DNA of 64,000 nucleotides from Alishewanella metallidurans (GCF_036983985.1 NZ_JALAHQ010000001.1:1054001-1118000); one strand, 5' to 3'; counted from the stretch's first letter, positions 17,808-28,122 are shown. Notes: generated from the sequence alone by a model not told the origin. A program made the numbers and translations.

Positions 17808-19328
17808 ATGACGGTTATTCGCCAGCAAGATTTTATCGACAGCATTGAAGATGCGCTGCAGTATATTTCGTATTATCACCCGCTAGACTTTATTCAAGCC
17901 TTAGAAGTTGCTTATCACAAAGAACAAAACCCAGCGGCAAAAGATGCTATTGCACAAATTCTCATTAACTCACGCATGTCGGCTGAAGGCCATCGGCCAA
18001 TTTGTCAGGATACCGGCATTGTTACCTGCTTTGTTAAAATAGGTATGGATGTTAAGTGGGATAAAACTAATTTAACCGTGCAAGAAATGGTAAACGAAGG
18101 CACCCGTCGTGCGTATTTAAACCCAGATAACCCGTTACGTGCGTCTATTGTTGCCGACCCTGCTGGCGCGCGTAAAAACACCAAAGATAATACCCCTGCG
18201 GTAGTGCATATAGATTTAGTAGCCGGTAATCAGGTAGAAGTAATGATTGCCGCTAAAGGCGGTGGTTCAGAAAATAAAACTAAAATGGCAATGTTAAATC
18301 CGTCAGACTCTATCGTTGACTGGGTATTAGAAACCTTACCTAAAATGGGTGCCGGTTGGTGTCCGCCAGGTATGTTAGGTATAGGCATTGGCGGTACGGC
18401 AGAAAAAGCCGCAGTATTGGCTAAAGAATCATTAATGGAGCCGGTGAATATTCAGCAACTTATTGATAAAGGCGCAGAAACCGCCGAAGAAAAACTGCGT
18501 TTAGAGCTATACGAAAAAGTGAATAAACTGGGTATCGGTGCCCAAGGTTTAGGGGGTTTAACTACCGTGGTGGATGTGAAAATTAATAGCGTACCCACCC
18601 ATGCCGCTAGCTTACCCGTGGTTATGATCCCAAACTGTGCCGCAACTCGGCATCTACACTTTCATTTAGACGGCAGTGGCCCGGCCGAAATTACGCCACC
18701 AAAATTAGAAGACTGGCCGCAAGTTACTTGGGAGCTAGGCAGTAATGTACGCCGGGTTAATTTAGATACCTTAACACCTGCCGAGGTGCAAACCTGGCAA
18801 GCCGGTGAAACGGTATTATTAAGCGGCAAAATGCTAACTGGGCGCGATGCGGCACATAAACGCATTGCCGATATGTTAGGTCGTGGCGAAGCCTTACCGG
18901 ATGGCGTAGATTTTAAAAACCGGTTTATTTATTACGTTGGCCCAGTAGATGCTGTAGGTGATGAAGTGGTTGGCCCAGCAGGCCCAACTACGGCAACGCG
19001 AATGGATAAATTTACCGATATGATGCTCGGCCAAGCCGGCTTATTAGGCATGATTGGTAAATCAGAACGTGGCGATAAAACCGTTGCCAGCATTAAACAG
19101 CACAAAGCCGTGTACTTAATGGCAGTGGGTGGTGCGGCTTACTTAGTGTCTAAAGCGATTAAAAAATCACGTGTTGTTGCTTTTGCCGATCTCGGTATGG
19201 AAGCCATTTACGAATTTGATGTGCAGGATATGCCGGTAACCGTTGCAGTTGATTCAAATGGTAATAACGTGCACCAGCAGGGGCCGGCTATTTGGAAGGT
19301 GAATATTCAGCAAATGGACCAAGCATAA
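17808..19328 (+). CDS. class I (iron-sulfur) fumarate hydratase
   Basis: Converts fumarate and malate in the TCA cycle using a [4Fe-4S] cluster. The product is 506 aa, alpha and beta domains fused. The three cluster cysteines are at 66 (ICQDTG), 185 (GWCPPGM) and 277 (IPNCAATRH). The spacings of 119 and 92 residues mirror those of E. coli FumA (119 and 94). A terminator follows. It is oxygen-sensitive by family, so a class II enzyme is probably present elsewhere. Confidence 0.93.
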   Translation: MTVIRQQDFIDSIEDALQYISYYHPLDFIQALEVAYHKEQNPAAKDAIAQILINSRMSAEGHRPICQDTGIVTCFVKIGMDVKWDKTNLTVQEMVNEGTRRAYLNPDNPLRASIVADPAGARKNTKDNTPAVVHIDLVAGNQVEVMIAAKGGGSENKTKMAMLNPSDSIVDWVLETLPKMGAGWCPPGMLGIGIGGTAEKAAVLAKESLMEPVNIQQLIDKGAETAEEKLRLELYEKVNKLGIGAQGLGGLTTVVDVKINSVPTHAASLPVVMIPNCAATRHLHFHLDGSGPAEITPPKLEDWPQVTWELGSNVRRVNLDTLTPAEVQTWQAGETVLLSGKMLTGRDAAHKRIADMLGRGEALPDGVDFKNRFIYYVGPVDAVGDEVVGPAGPTTATRMDKFTDMMLGQAGLLGMIGKSERGDKTVASIKQHKAVYLMAVGGAAYLVSKAIKKSRVVAFADLGMEAIYEFDVQDMPVTVAVDSNGNNVHQQGPAIWKVNIQQMDQA

Positions 19329-19340
19329 CGCTTGCTCTTA

Positions 19341-19373
19341 AAAGGCTGTAGCAATGCTACGGCCTTATTTTTT
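19341..19373 (+). terminator. rho-independent terminator after fumarase
   Basis: AAGGC-GTAGC pairs with GCTAC-GCCTT, with an AAT loop, followed by ATTTTTT. Confidence 0.85.
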
Positions 19374-19404
19374 CAGCCTATAACAACAAAAAATAGGGAT
19401 ACGC

Positions 19405-21447
19405 ATGAAGAAGACGTTAATAACATTATCGCTACTGCCAGCATTGTCGCTATTAGCGGCAGGTGCAGTGAGCGCCAATGCGCCGCTAAGTGTCGAACAT
19501 TTAAATCAGCTTAATAAGTTACACGACGTGGTGTTATCACCTGATGGTAGGTTTTTAGCTTATGGCCAAACTAATGGCGGTTTTAGCCCAGCAGATACGT
19601 CATCTGATCTGTATTTAATGGATTTATCAAACCTTAACAAGGTTACACGCTTAACGCAGAACGCCAGTCGTGAAAGCCAGTTGCAGTGGGCAGCAGATGG
19701 CCAAAGTATTTACTTTATTGCCAATCGCACAGGCTTAAGCCAAGTATGGCAATTACCGTTATATGGTGGTGAAGCATTACAAGTAACCGATTTACCGGTG
19801 CCGGTAGAAGGGTTTAAAGTTTCAGCTGATGCTAAGCAGTTGGCTTTGGCACTGTCGGTTAAACCGGGTTGTCAAACTTTGCAATGTACACTTGATGCTA
19901 AAGCTGCTGAGGCAAATAAAAAAGACAGTGCCATGGCGTACGACCAACTGATGGTAAGGCACTGGGATAGCTGGTTAACGCCATATCGTAGCCAGTTACA
20001 CGTTGCAGCCTTAGGTAAGGGCGTAGTTAAAGATGCGACTAACCTGATGAGCGAGTGGAATACCGACATTGCCGGCATCAGTGAAGTTGCTTTTACTCCC
20101 GACAATAGCCGCTTAGTGTTTAGTGCAAAAATTCCGGCAGCGGATCAAGCTTGGCATACCAACTTTGATATTTTTATGGTGTCGATAAACGGTGGTGAAA
20201 AGCAAAACCTGACCTCGTCTAATCCGGCATGGGATGCCCAGCCGTCGTTTTCAGCGGATGGCCGTTTTATGGCCTATAAAGCCATGAGCAAACCGGCATC
20301 AGAGGCAGACAAATTTAGCCTGATGTTACTCGATATGGTAACTGGGCAACGTAAAGAGCTGGCACCAGAATTCGACAGCTCAATTGGTGAATACCAATTT
20401 GGTGCCGACAACCGTACCGTTTACGTTACTACGCAAGACGTTGGTCAATATAGTATTTACGCTATTAACACTAGCTTTGGTGATGTGCGTAAAGTGTACG
20501 GTGATGGCACTGCTGGCGCGTTAAATATTGCTAGCGATAAAATTGTATTTACCAATCATAAACTCGACATGCCCGCTGAAATATTTCAGCTTAATGTTGA
20601 TGGTACAGGTTTAAGCCAGTTAACCGATATTAATGCCCAGTGGCGTAAACAGGTGAAGTTTGGCGACTATGAGCAATTTAGCTTTAAAGGCGCCAATGAC
20701 GATACCGTTTATGGCTACTTGGTAAAGCCGTGGAATTTTGACGCTAAGAAAAAATACCCCATGGCATTTTTAGTGCACGGTGGGCCACAGGGTAGCTTTG
20801 GCAATATGTTTAATGAGCGCTGGAACGCGCAAATGTATGCCGCCAAAGGCTACGCGGTAGTGATGATAGACTTTCATGGTTCTACCGGTTACGGCCAAGC
20901 TTTTACCGACTCGATTAGCCGTGACTGGGGTGTTAAACCGCTTGAAGATTTAAAGAAAGGCTTTAACTATATTGTGCAAGCACAGCCGTGGATTGATGGT
21001 GACCGTGCTTGTGCGCTTGGCGCATCTTACGGTGGCTACATGATGAACTGGATTGCCGGTAACTGGCCAACCGGTTTTAAATGTTTAGTTAACCATGCGG
21101 GTTTATACGATATGCCAAGCTTTTACGGTAGTACCGAAGAGCTGTGGTTTCCAGAATATGATTTAGGCGGCCCAGTATGGCAAGAGGGCTCTGATTATCA
21201 GAAGTTTAACCCAGCTGCATTAGCCGATAAATGGCAAACACCTATGCTGGTGTTGCACGGTTTAAAAGACTATCGCGTGCCGTATGCGCAAGGTTTAGGG
21301 GCATTTACTAACTTACAGCGTAAAGGCATTGATTCACGCTTGGTTATTTTTCCCGATGAAAACCATTGGATCTTAAATAAAGATAACCGTGTACGTTGGT
21401 ATAACGAAGTGTTTCAGTGGTTAGATAAATACACTAAAGCTAATTAA
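19405..21447 (+). CDS. secreted S9 family peptidase (DPP/acylaminoacyl type)
   Basis: A 680-aa serine exopeptidase with a signal peptide ending near SANA. Residues 30-400 form a TolB/WD-like propeller (repeats of SPDGR, SADGR). The C-terminal alpha/beta hydrolase domain has the nucleophile in GASYGGYM (Ser541), Asp622 in HGLKDYRVPY and His654 in DENHWI. This arrangement is that of prolyl-oligopeptidase-family dipeptidyl peptidases such as DPP5-like enzymes. It is likely periplasmic, cutting peptides for nutrition. Confidence 0.9.
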   Translation: MKKTLITLSLLPALSLLAAGAVSANAPLSVEHLNQLNKLHDVVLSPDGRFLAYGQTNGGFSPADTSSDLYLMDLSNLNKVTRLTQNASRESQLQWAADGQSIYFIANRTGLSQVWQLPLYGGEALQVTDLPVPVEGFKVSADAKQLALALSVKPGCQTLQCTLDAKAAEANKKDSAMAYDQLMVRHWDSWLTPYRSQLHVAALGKGVVKDATNLMSEWNTDIAGISEVAFTPDNSRLVFSAKIPAADQAWHTNFDIFMVSINGGEKQNLTSSNPAWDAQPSFSADGRFMAYKAMSKPASEADKFSLMLLDMVTGQRKELAPEFDSSIGEYQFGADNRTVYVTTQDVGQYSIYAINTSFGDVRKVYGDGTAGALNIASDKIVFTNHKLDMPAEIFQLNVDGTGLSQLTDINAQWRKQVKFGDYEQFSFKGANDDTVYGYLVKPWNFDAKKKYPMAFLVHGGPQGSFGNMFNERWNAQMYAAKGYAVVMIDFHGSTGYGQAFTDSISRDWGVKPLEDLKKGFNYIVQAQPWIDGDRACALGASYGGYMMNWIAGNWPTGFKCLVNHAGLYDMPSFYGSTEELWFPEYDLGGPVWQEGSDYQKFNPAALADKWQTPMLVLHGLKDYRVPYAQGLGAFTNLQRKGIDSRLVIFPDENHWILNKDNRVRWYNEVFQWLDKYTKAN

Positions 21448-21492
21448 ATTAAACCTAATTAAGCTAAACCAAAGAAAAGGACAGCGTCGCTG

Positions 21493-22686
21493 ATGAATAT
21501 GCCAGAGGTAGTTATTGTTGGTAGTGCGCGCACTGCTATTGGTAGCTTTGCTGGCAGTTTGTCAGCACTCAGCCCGGCAGAGCTTGGCACTGCAGCCGCA
21601 ATAGCGGCTATTGAGCGGGCCAATATTACGCCAAGCGATATCGACCATGCTGTATTTGGCCATATTATTACTACCTCGGCAGCCGATGCATATTTGGCGC
21701 GGCATATTGCGCTTAATAGCGGTATGCTAACAACATCAGTGGCGTTTAACGTAAACCGATTGTGCGGCTCTGCAGTGCAATCGGTTATTTCTGCGGCACA
21801 ATTAATTCAGCTAGGCCAAAGTAACATTGCGCTAGCCGGTGGTGCAGAAAGTATGAGTAATGGTGCTTATATTCTGCCTAAACTGCGCCAAGGTTTACGC
21901 ATGGGCCATGGCAATATAACTGATTTAACTTTAGGCATTTTAACTGATCCTTTTGCTAGTGGTCATATGGGCCTTACTGCAGAAACTATCGCTAAACACT
22001 ATGGTTTTAGTCGCGCTGATTTAGATGCTTATGCCGCGCAAAGCCACTATCGAGCTGCCTATGCGCAGCAGCAAGGTTATTTTGCTGAGCAAATTGTACC
22101 GGTATCAATAGCTGATCCGCGCAATAAGCAGAATACGCTGGTATTTGCGCATGATGAACATATTAGACCTGATACCACGATACAAAGCTTAGCGAAATTA
22201 AAACCCGCATTTAAACAAGATGGTGTCGTTAGCGCAGGTAATGCCTCAGGATTAAATGATGCTGGCGCCGCCATAGTATTAACCAGCCGTGCTGAAGCTA
22301 ATAAACGCGGGTTAACCGCACAAGCCCGTATTGCCGGTTATAGCTTTGCCGGTGTTGAGCCCGGTGTAATGGGGCTTGGACCAATACCTGCGGTGCAAAA
22401 ACTATTAAAGCAAACGGGATTAGCGCTGGCTGATATTGCGCTAATTGAATCAAATGAAGCTTTTGCTGCTCAGGCAATGGCGGTTACACAAAGCTTGGGC
22501 TTAGACCTTGCTAAGGTTAACCCCAACGGCGGCGCGATAGCTATGGGACATCCAGTAGGTGCTACGGGGTCAATTTTAATTATTAAGTTATTAGCTGAGC
22601 TGCAGCGTATTAATGGCCGTTTTGGTGTAGTAACTATGTGTATTGGTGGCGGCCAAGGTATCGCTCTGTTGCTTGAGGCGCTTTAA
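21493..22686 (+). CDS. acetyl-CoA C-acetyltransferase (thiolase)
   Basis: A 397-aa thiolase that condenses or cleaves acetoacetyl-CoA. The acylated Cys is Cys91 (NRLCGSAVQSV), the His is in NGGAIAMGHPVGATG and the second Cys in MCIGGGQG. Length and motifs are those of biosynthetic/PhaA-AtoB thiolases. Its last 4 bp overlap the convergent DsbA-like gene. No beta-oxidation partner is adjacent. Confidence 0.92.
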   Translation: MNMPEVVIVGSARTAIGSFAGSLSALSPAELGTAAAIAAIERANITPSDIDHAVFGHIITTSAADAYLARHIALNSGMLTTSVAFNVNRLCGSAVQSVISAAQLIQLGQSNIALAGGAESMSNGAYILPKLRQGLRMGHGNITDLTLGILTDPFASGHMGLTAETIAKHYGFSRADLDAYAAQSHYRAAYAQQQGYFAEQIVPVSIADPRNKQNTLVFAHDEHIRPDTTIQSLAKLKPAFKQDGVVSAGNASGLNDAGAAIVLTSRAEANKRGLTAQARIAGYSFAGVEPGVMGLGPIPAVQKLLKQTGLALADIALIESNEAFAAQAMAVTQSLGLDLAKVNPNGGAIAMGHPVGATGSILIIKLLAELQRINGRFGVVTMCIGGGQGIALLLEAL

Positions 22687-23327
22687 GTCATTTCGCTGGC
22701 TATTTGCAGTAATGCCGTGGCAAGTTGTTTAGGCTCTTGTGCGCCAGAGATTAAATACTGATTATTAATAATAAAGGCTGGTACTGATGAAATACCCGCT
22801 TGCTTATATTTTGCAATATCGTCATTTACCTCATCGATATAATCGTTGCTGGCTAATATACGCGCCGCTTTGGTTTTATCTAACCCCGCTTGCTCGGCAC
22901 ATTCTGCTAATACCTGATGATCGGCCACATTTTTTGCCTCACCAAAATAAGCGTTAAATAACGCCAGTTTCATCTCGTCGGCTTTTTGCTGGCTTGCGGC
23001 CCATTTTACTAAACGATGGCCATCAAAGGTATTACAGGTATAACGCTGTTGTAGCTTAGTAAAGTTAAGCCCTAAATCAGCAGCAATTTTCATCATTTGT
23101 GCCTGATTTTCGGCCATTTCTTGCTCGCTACGGCCATATTTTCTGCTAAGAGCCGGTAATATTGGTTCTTGCGGCGCGTTTTTATCAGGGTTTAACTCAA
23201 AAGCATGCCATTCTAGCTCAACCGGAATTTGCGGTAGTGTGCTTAATGCTTGTTGTAGCCTTGCATAACCTATTGCACACCATGGGCAGGCAATATCCGA
23301 CACTAAATCTATTTTTATGGTTTGCAT
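22683..23327 (-). CDS. DsbA-family oxidoreductase, FrnE-like
   Basis: A 214-aa thioredoxin-fold protein with the redox motif CPWC at residues 14-17 and the DsbA insertion. It lacks a signal peptide, so it is cytoplasmic, as are FrnE/2-hydroxychromene isomerase-like proteins. The cis-Pro loop is GISSVPAFIINN. It is implicated by family in redox stress tolerance. It ends 4 bp inside the convergent thiolase gene. Confidence 0.87.
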   Translation of the reverse strand: MQTIKIDLVSDIACPWCAIGYARLQQALSTLPQIPVELEWHAFELNPDKNAPQEPILPALSRKYGRSEQEMAENQAQMMKIAADLGLNFTKLQQRYTCNTFDGHRLVKWAASQQKADEMKLALFNAYFGEAKNVADHQVLAECAEQAGLDKTKAARILASNDYIDEVNDDIAKYKQAGISSVPAFIINNQYLISGAQEPKQLATALLQIASEMT

Positions 23328-23544
23328 TTACGTCATCCTGTAACTGAAGTGTAAATAACTATAACGAATAGCATAGGTGTTTTATAACGCTGACTCAATA
23401 GTTTTACTTATCAGCATATCCCACGGTTCAGTGTAATTGTCCCAATCAGCTAACGCATGCATCGCCGATAGGGTAAAAATAGCAATTGGGTTATAGTTAG
23501 TAGTATTATTTTGCCTCTGCGCTTTATTTTTTAAGGAGTTACCC

Positions 23545-24663
23545 ATGAACATGATTAAAACTCGCGCCGCTGTGGCTTGGGGCCCGGGCCAGCCATTGTC
23601 TATTGAAGAAGTAGATTTAATGCCACCACAAAAAGGTGAAGTGTTAGTAAAAATTATCGCTACAGGTGTTTGTCATACTGATGCTTTTACCTTATCAGGC
23701 GATGATCCTGAAGGTATTTTCCCGGCTATTTTAGGCCATGAAGGTGGCGGCATTGTTGAAGCCATAGGCGAGGGCGTTACCTCGGTTGCGGTGGGCGACC
23801 ACGTTATTCCGTTATATACGCCAGAATGTGGCAAGTGTAAGTTTTGTTTATCGGGCAAAACCAATTTATGCCAAGCTATTCGTGCGACTCAAGGCAAAGG
23901 CTTAATGCCTGATGGTACAACCCGCTTTTCGAAAAACGGCAAACCTATTTATCACTACATGGGCACCTCAACATTCTCAGAATACACGGTACTACCGGAG
24001 ATATCTTTAGCCAAAATTAATAAAGCTGCACCACTAGAAAAGGTGTGTTTATTAGGTTGCGGCGTTACCACCGGTATGGGCGCGGTCATTAATACCGCTA
24101 AAGTACAGCCGGGTGATACGGTTGCCGTATTTGGTTTAGGTGGTATAGGTTTATCTGCGATTATTGGTGCAGTAATGGCCAAAGCCGGACGTATTATTGC
24201 TATTGATATTAACGAAGATAAATTTGAAATAGCCAAGCAACTTGGCGCAACGGACGTTATTAACCCGAAAAAGTACGATAAACCTATTCAAGACGTTATT
24301 GTTGAGATGACCGACGGTGGTGTCGATTTTTCTTTTGAATGTATTGGTAACGTTAACGTGATGCGCTCAGCCCTAGAGTGCTGCCATAAAGGGTGGGGTG
24401 AGTCGATTATTATTGGTGTTGCCGGTGCAGGCCAAGAAATTTCTACTCGTCCGTTTCAGCTAGTAACAGGTCGGGTTTGGCGTGGTACTGCTTTTGGTGG
24501 CGTAAAAGGCCGCAGCGAATTACCAGAATACGTTGAGCGTTATTTAAATGGTGAGTTCGAGCTAGATACCTTTATTACTCATACCATGGGGCTTGAAGAT
24601 ATTAATAAAGCCTTTGATTTAATGCATGAAGGTAAATCAATACGTACGGTGATTCATTTTTAA
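23545..24663 (+). CDS. frmA: S-(hydroxymethyl)glutathione dehydrogenase, class III ADH
   Basis: First enzyme of glutathione-dependent formaldehyde oxidation, zinc- and NAD-dependent, 372 aa. Zinc ligands appear in ATGVCHTD, GHEGGG and the catalytic Cys of GCGVTTG; structural zinc cysteines are in CGKCKFCLSGKTNLC. The NAD motif is FGLGGIGL. AAGGAG stands 7 bp before the ATG. The hydrolase for the next step follows after a palindromic spacer. An frmR or LysR regulator is not adjacent. Confidence 0.94.
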   Translation: MNMIKTRAAVAWGPGQPLSIEEVDLMPPQKGEVLVKIIATGVCHTDAFTLSGDDPEGIFPAILGHEGGGIVEAIGEGVTSVAVGDHVIPLYTPECGKCKFCLSGKTNLCQAIRATQGKGLMPDGTTRFSKNGKPIYHYMGTSTFSEYTVLPEISLAKINKAAPLEKVCLLGCGVTTGMGAVINTAKVQPGDTVAVFGLGGIGLSAIIGAVMAKAGRIIAIDINEDKFEIAKQLGATDVINPKKYDKPIQDVIVEMTDGGVDFSFECIGNVNVMRSALECCHKGWGESIIIGVAGAGQEISTRPFQLVTGRVWRGTAFGGVKGRSELPEYVERYLNGEFELDTFITHTMGLEDINKAFDLMHEGKSIRTVIHF

Positions 24664-24692
24664 CTTGAAATTGTAACAGTACGATAGGGGTA

Positions 24693-24786
24693 GGTTGGGA
24701 TCCCGTTAGCGCAGCCACAGAGTGTCTGAGCCCTGCCGTAGGCATTAGGGCGAGTTGCTGTGGTGAGCATAGCGGGAATCGCAACC
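24693..24786. repeat. nested palindromic intergenic element
   Basis: Arms at 24693-24720 and 24758-24786 are imperfect inverted copies: each begins with GGTTG-GAT-CCCG and runs to CCACAG. Inside lies a second stem, GCCC-TGCC-GTA-GGCA-TTA-GGGC (about 24730-24751). The element fills the frmA-frmB gap and could fold into a long cruciform or RNA hairpin. It looks like a REP/MITE-type unit, but only one copy is in the window. Confidence 0.6.
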
Positions 24787-24818
24787 GACAATATTGAGAC
24801 TTACGTGATGGATAGCCA

Positions 24819-25667
24819 ATGACAAATTCGACATTAATTAAACTAAGCGAACAACTTACCTTTGGTGGTAAACAAATCCGCTTTAAGCACAGCTCGAAAA
24901 CCTTAAATTGTGAAATGCAGTTTTCGGTGTTTTTACCAGAGCAAGCGCAAACAGAGAAAGTGCCGGCGCTGTATTGGTTATCGGGTTTAACCTGCACTGA
25001 TGAAAACTTTTCCAGTAAAGCCGGGGCGCAGCGTGTTGCTGCCCAATTAGGTATCGCATTAATCATGCCCGATACTAGCCCGCGCGGTGACGGCGTAGCC
25101 GATGACGAAAACGCTGCCTACGATTTTGGTTTAGGTGCGGGTTTTTATGTTAATGCCACAGCCGAACCTTATGCTAAGCACTATCAAATGTATGATTATA
25201 TTGTAACCGAGCTACCCCAGTTACTCGAGGCGCAATTACCACTATCAAACAAGCGGGCTATTAGCGGTCATTCTATGGGCGGCCATGGTGCCTTAGTTAT
25301 TGGTTTACGTAATCCAGAACGCTATAGCAGCATTTCTGCGTTTTCACCCATTTGCAACCCGATTAATTGCGCTTGGGGTATTAAGGCTTTTACCGGCTAT
25401 TTAGGCGACAATAAGCAACAATGGCAGCAATATGATGCCTCTTTGCTATTAGCCGCTACTGAAAAACCCTTACCAATTTTGGTTGATCAGGGCACAGCAG
25501 ATACTTTTTGGCCGGATCAGTTAAACACTGATAGCTTAATCACTGCGGCCAAACAACATAATACTGATATAGAAATACGTTATCAGCAGGGCTATGATCA
25601 TAGCTACTATTTTATTGCCAGCTTTATTGAACAACATTTACGCTTTCATGCCAAATACTTAACCTAA
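24819..25667 (+). CDS. frmB: S-formylglutathione hydrolase
   Basis: Esterase-D-type serine hydrolase of 282 aa that splits S-formylglutathione to formate and glutathione. The nucleophile is Ser152 in GHSMGGHGA; WLSGLTCTDENF near residue 50 is the family's oxyanion region, and DQGTAD and YDHSYY supply the Asp and His. It completes the formaldehyde pathway begun by frmA. The start was set at ATG 24819; a weak GGATAG lies before it. Confidence 0.93.
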   Translation: MTNSTLIKLSEQLTFGGKQIRFKHSSKTLNCEMQFSVFLPEQAQTEKVPALYWLSGLTCTDENFSSKAGAQRVAAQLGIALIMPDTSPRGDGVADDENAAYDFGLGAGFYVNATAEPYAKHYQMYDYIVTELPQLLEAQLPLSNKRAISGHSMGGHGALVIGLRNPERYSSISAFSPICNPINCAWGIKAFTGYLGDNKQQWQQYDASLLLAATEKPLPILVDQGTADTFWPDQLNTDSLITAAKQHNTDIEIRYQQGYDHSYYFIASFIEQHLRFHAKYLT

Positions 25668-25715
25668 ACCGATGCGTTGGCGTTACCTGCCAGCGCTTGC
25701 TAATTGGATGATGCA

Positions 25716-26129
25716 ATGAATTACGATACCAACAATATTTTTGCCAAAATTTTACGCGGTGAAATACCTAGTTTTAAAGTGTATGAAGATGCATATACCC
25801 TGGCATTTATGGATATTATGCCGCAGGCCGATGGCCATACCTTGGTTATTCCCAAATTTGCCGCTGAAACCTTATTAGATATTCCTGCTGATATGCTGGC
25901 GCATACAATGACGACGGTACAAAAAGTGATGTCGGCATTAAAGTCAACTTTAGGCGTAGAAGGCGTAGTGCTAATGCAACTCAATGGCAGTGCTGCAGGG
26001 CAAACAGTGCCGCATTTGCATTTTCATTTAATACCCGAGCACTTATCGAAATTAAAGGGCCATGGCTCGGCAATGGGCGATATGGACAAAATTAAAGCGT
26101 TAGCGGTAAAAATTAGTGCCGCATTATAG
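25716..26129 (+). CDS. HIT-family hydrolase
   Basis: A 137-aa histidine-triad nucleotide hydrolase, probably acting on dinucleoside polyphosphates or nucleoside phosphoramidates. The triad is HLHFHLIPEH near residues 94-103. I chose ATG 25716 because GGA lies 7 bp before it; the frame opens at a TTG at 25704. It follows frmB by about 50 bp and may be co-transcribed. Confidence 0.88.
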   Translation: MNYDTNNIFAKILRGEIPSFKVYEDAYTLAFMDIMPQADGHTLVIPKFAAETLLDIPADMLAHTMTTVQKVMSALKSTLGVEGVVLMQLNGSAAGQTVPHLHFHLIPEHLSKLKGHGSAMGDMDKIKALAVKISAAL

Positions 26130-26151
26130 ATAATTATTTGGGCAGCTCTTT

Positions 26152-28122
26152 ATGCGATTTATTTCGATACTCTTTTCGTTAGCATTATTACTAAGCTGTA
26201 GCACAACGCCGCCACCAGAGGTGGCGCTGCGTTTAAGTATTATTCATATTAATGACACCCACTCGCATTTTGACCCTAGCCCAGCCACCGTTACCGATGT
26301 CGATAATCAGGCGCTGTACACTTATATTGGCGGCCATCCACGCATACTTACGCAAGCGAATAAATTACGCCAACAAGCTGCAAAGCAGGGCACGCCAACC
26401 CTGTTTTTACATGGCGGCGATGCGTTTAAAGGTAGCGCGTATTTTGAGTTATTTGAGCAAGAAATTAATATCGATATGCTCAATCGATTTGGGCTTGATG
26501 CCATGGCAATGGGCAACCATGAATTCGACATAGGCCTAACCAAGCTTGCTGATTTTATTGCTAAAGTTAACTTTCCGCTGTTAGCCGCAAATATTGATAG
26601 CCAAGCGGAACCCTTGTTAAGTAACGCCGTTAATTTACTTCCCTATCAGTTATTTATCTTGCAGCATAATCAGCTTAAGCCAGTGGCGAATATTAACCCC
26701 GCAAATACCGAGCAGGTAGTAGCGGTATTGGGCTTAGCGCTAGAGGATATGCGAGCCATAGCAACTAATACTGGCAAGCTGGTATTTAACAATGAAATTA
26801 TCACCGCACAGCGCACGGTTGATGCACTAAACCAAATGGGCGTTACGCATATTATTGCCCTAACGCATTTGGGAAATCAGCGCGATTTAGCGTTAGCGGC
26901 TGCCGTTAATGGCATTGACGCTATCGTTGGCGGGCATTCGCATAGTTTACTAGGCGATTTTAGCCATTGGCATTTAGGCACGCAGCGCGCCTATGCGCAG
27001 CTAATTACTAATGCCGACGGTAACGGCCAAACCTGTGTGGTACAAGCCGGTGAATTTGCCCAAGCAATAGGGCAGGTAAACCTTGAATTTAACCGCGCTG
27101 GTGAGCTACTAAGCTGCGCCGGTAATAATACAATATTAGCCAGTAATGACTATTATCTTGCACCAAAGCGCGATGCAAACAGTAAAATAGCTGCAGATCA
27201 ACAAGCCGAAACTGAGCGCTATATTGCGGCTTTACCCCGCACTGCAATAGTTAAAGAAGACGCAACCCTGCGCAACGTCTTAAATACGCAGTACTTACCT
27301 GCGGTGCAGCAAGCTTATGGCACAGCAATTAGCTATACCGATAAACTCATTCAGCATGTGCGCTTACCCGGTTCCGACGGTAGCAACCAGCATGGCTCTG
27401 AACTGGCGGGTTATATTGCTGACGGCATTACCTTTTGGCTAAACCAACCTCAGCTACAAGCGAAAACTGGCCGGCAGGTTGATTTCGCGCTAATTGGCGC
27501 AGGTAATATTCGCGCACCATTACAGGCAGGTACTGTGTATGAAGGGCATATTCGCCTAGAAGTACTGCCGTTTGATACGCCTTTATCCGTTATGAGTATT
27601 AGTGGCACGGATATTAACGCGCTATTAACCGACATTATTAGTGCCAGCTTAGCGCCAGGCGCGCACACCGGAAAATATCCCTATAGCGGTAATTTGCGTT
27701 ATATCGCCAAGCAAACCGCAGCAGGCCAAGCTAGCTTAACCCAGCTACAAGTATGGCGAGATGGCAAGTGGCAAGACATACAGCCTGATACTACATACAC
27801 CATGGCTACCACCAGTTACTTAGCCGATGGTAACGATGGCTGGCAACATTTACAGCAAATACAACAGCAACATAGCGACCGGCTAGATATTATTTTACAA
27901 CAGCAGCAACCCAGTGTATTTGCTGTAATACGGGTTAATGCCACACAAGATAGCAGCGGCAGCACATCATATAAAGCGCAATACAAAACGGTAGAAGACT
28001 TGCCGTGCAAAGCTGAGGGCACTGATTGCAAAGCCGCTGCCAAAGCCTTTATTGATTACTTAACCGCCAAGCCAGAGCTTTGGCAAAAACCGAGGCAAGC
28101 GACAGTGACACTAGAGCAATAA
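26152..28122 (+). CDS. 5'-nucleotidase/UshA-like lipoprotein
   Basis: A 656-aa two-domain phosphoesterase. A lipoprotein signal ends in LLSC (Cys16). The metallophosphoesterase domain shows HINDTHSHFD, GGDAFKG, MGNHEFD, and GGHSHSLL, which bind two metals. The C-terminal 5'-nucleotidase domain has GAGNIRAPL and PFDTPLSVM. It would dephosphorylate extracellular nucleotides for scavenging. It starts 22 bp after the HIT gene, so nucleotide handling may be shared. The cassette array begins 57 bp downstream. Confidence 0.9.
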   Translation: MRFISILFSLALLLSCSTTPPPEVALRLSIIHINDTHSHFDPSPATVTDVDNQALYTYIGGHPRILTQANKLRQQAAKQGTPTLFLHGGDAFKGSAYFELFEQEINIDMLNRFGLDAMAMGNHEFDIGLTKLADFIAKVNFPLLAANIDSQAEPLLSNAVNLLPYQLFILQHNQLKPVANINPANTEQVVAVLGLALEDMRAIATNTGKLVFNNEIITAQRTVDALNQMGVTHIIALTHLGNQRDLALAAAVNGIDAIVGGHSHSLLGDFSHWHLGTQRAYAQLITNADGNGQTCVVQAGEFAQAIGQVNLEFNRAGELLSCAGNNTILASNDYYLAPKRDANSKIAADQQAETERYIAALPRTAIVKEDATLRNVLNTQYLPAVQQAYGTAISYTDKLIQHVRLPGSDGSNQHGSELAGYIADGITFWLNQPQLQAKTGRQVDFALIGAGNIRAPLQAGTVYEGHIRLEVLPFDTPLSVMSISGTDINALLTDIISASLAPGAHTGKYPYSGNLRYIAKQTAAGQASLTQLQVWRDGKWQDIQPDTTYTMATTSYLADGNDGWQHLQQIQQQHSDRLDIILQQQQPSVFAVIRVNATQDSSGSTSYKAQYKTVEDLPCKAEGTDCKAAAKAFIDYLTAKPELWQKPRQATVTLEQ

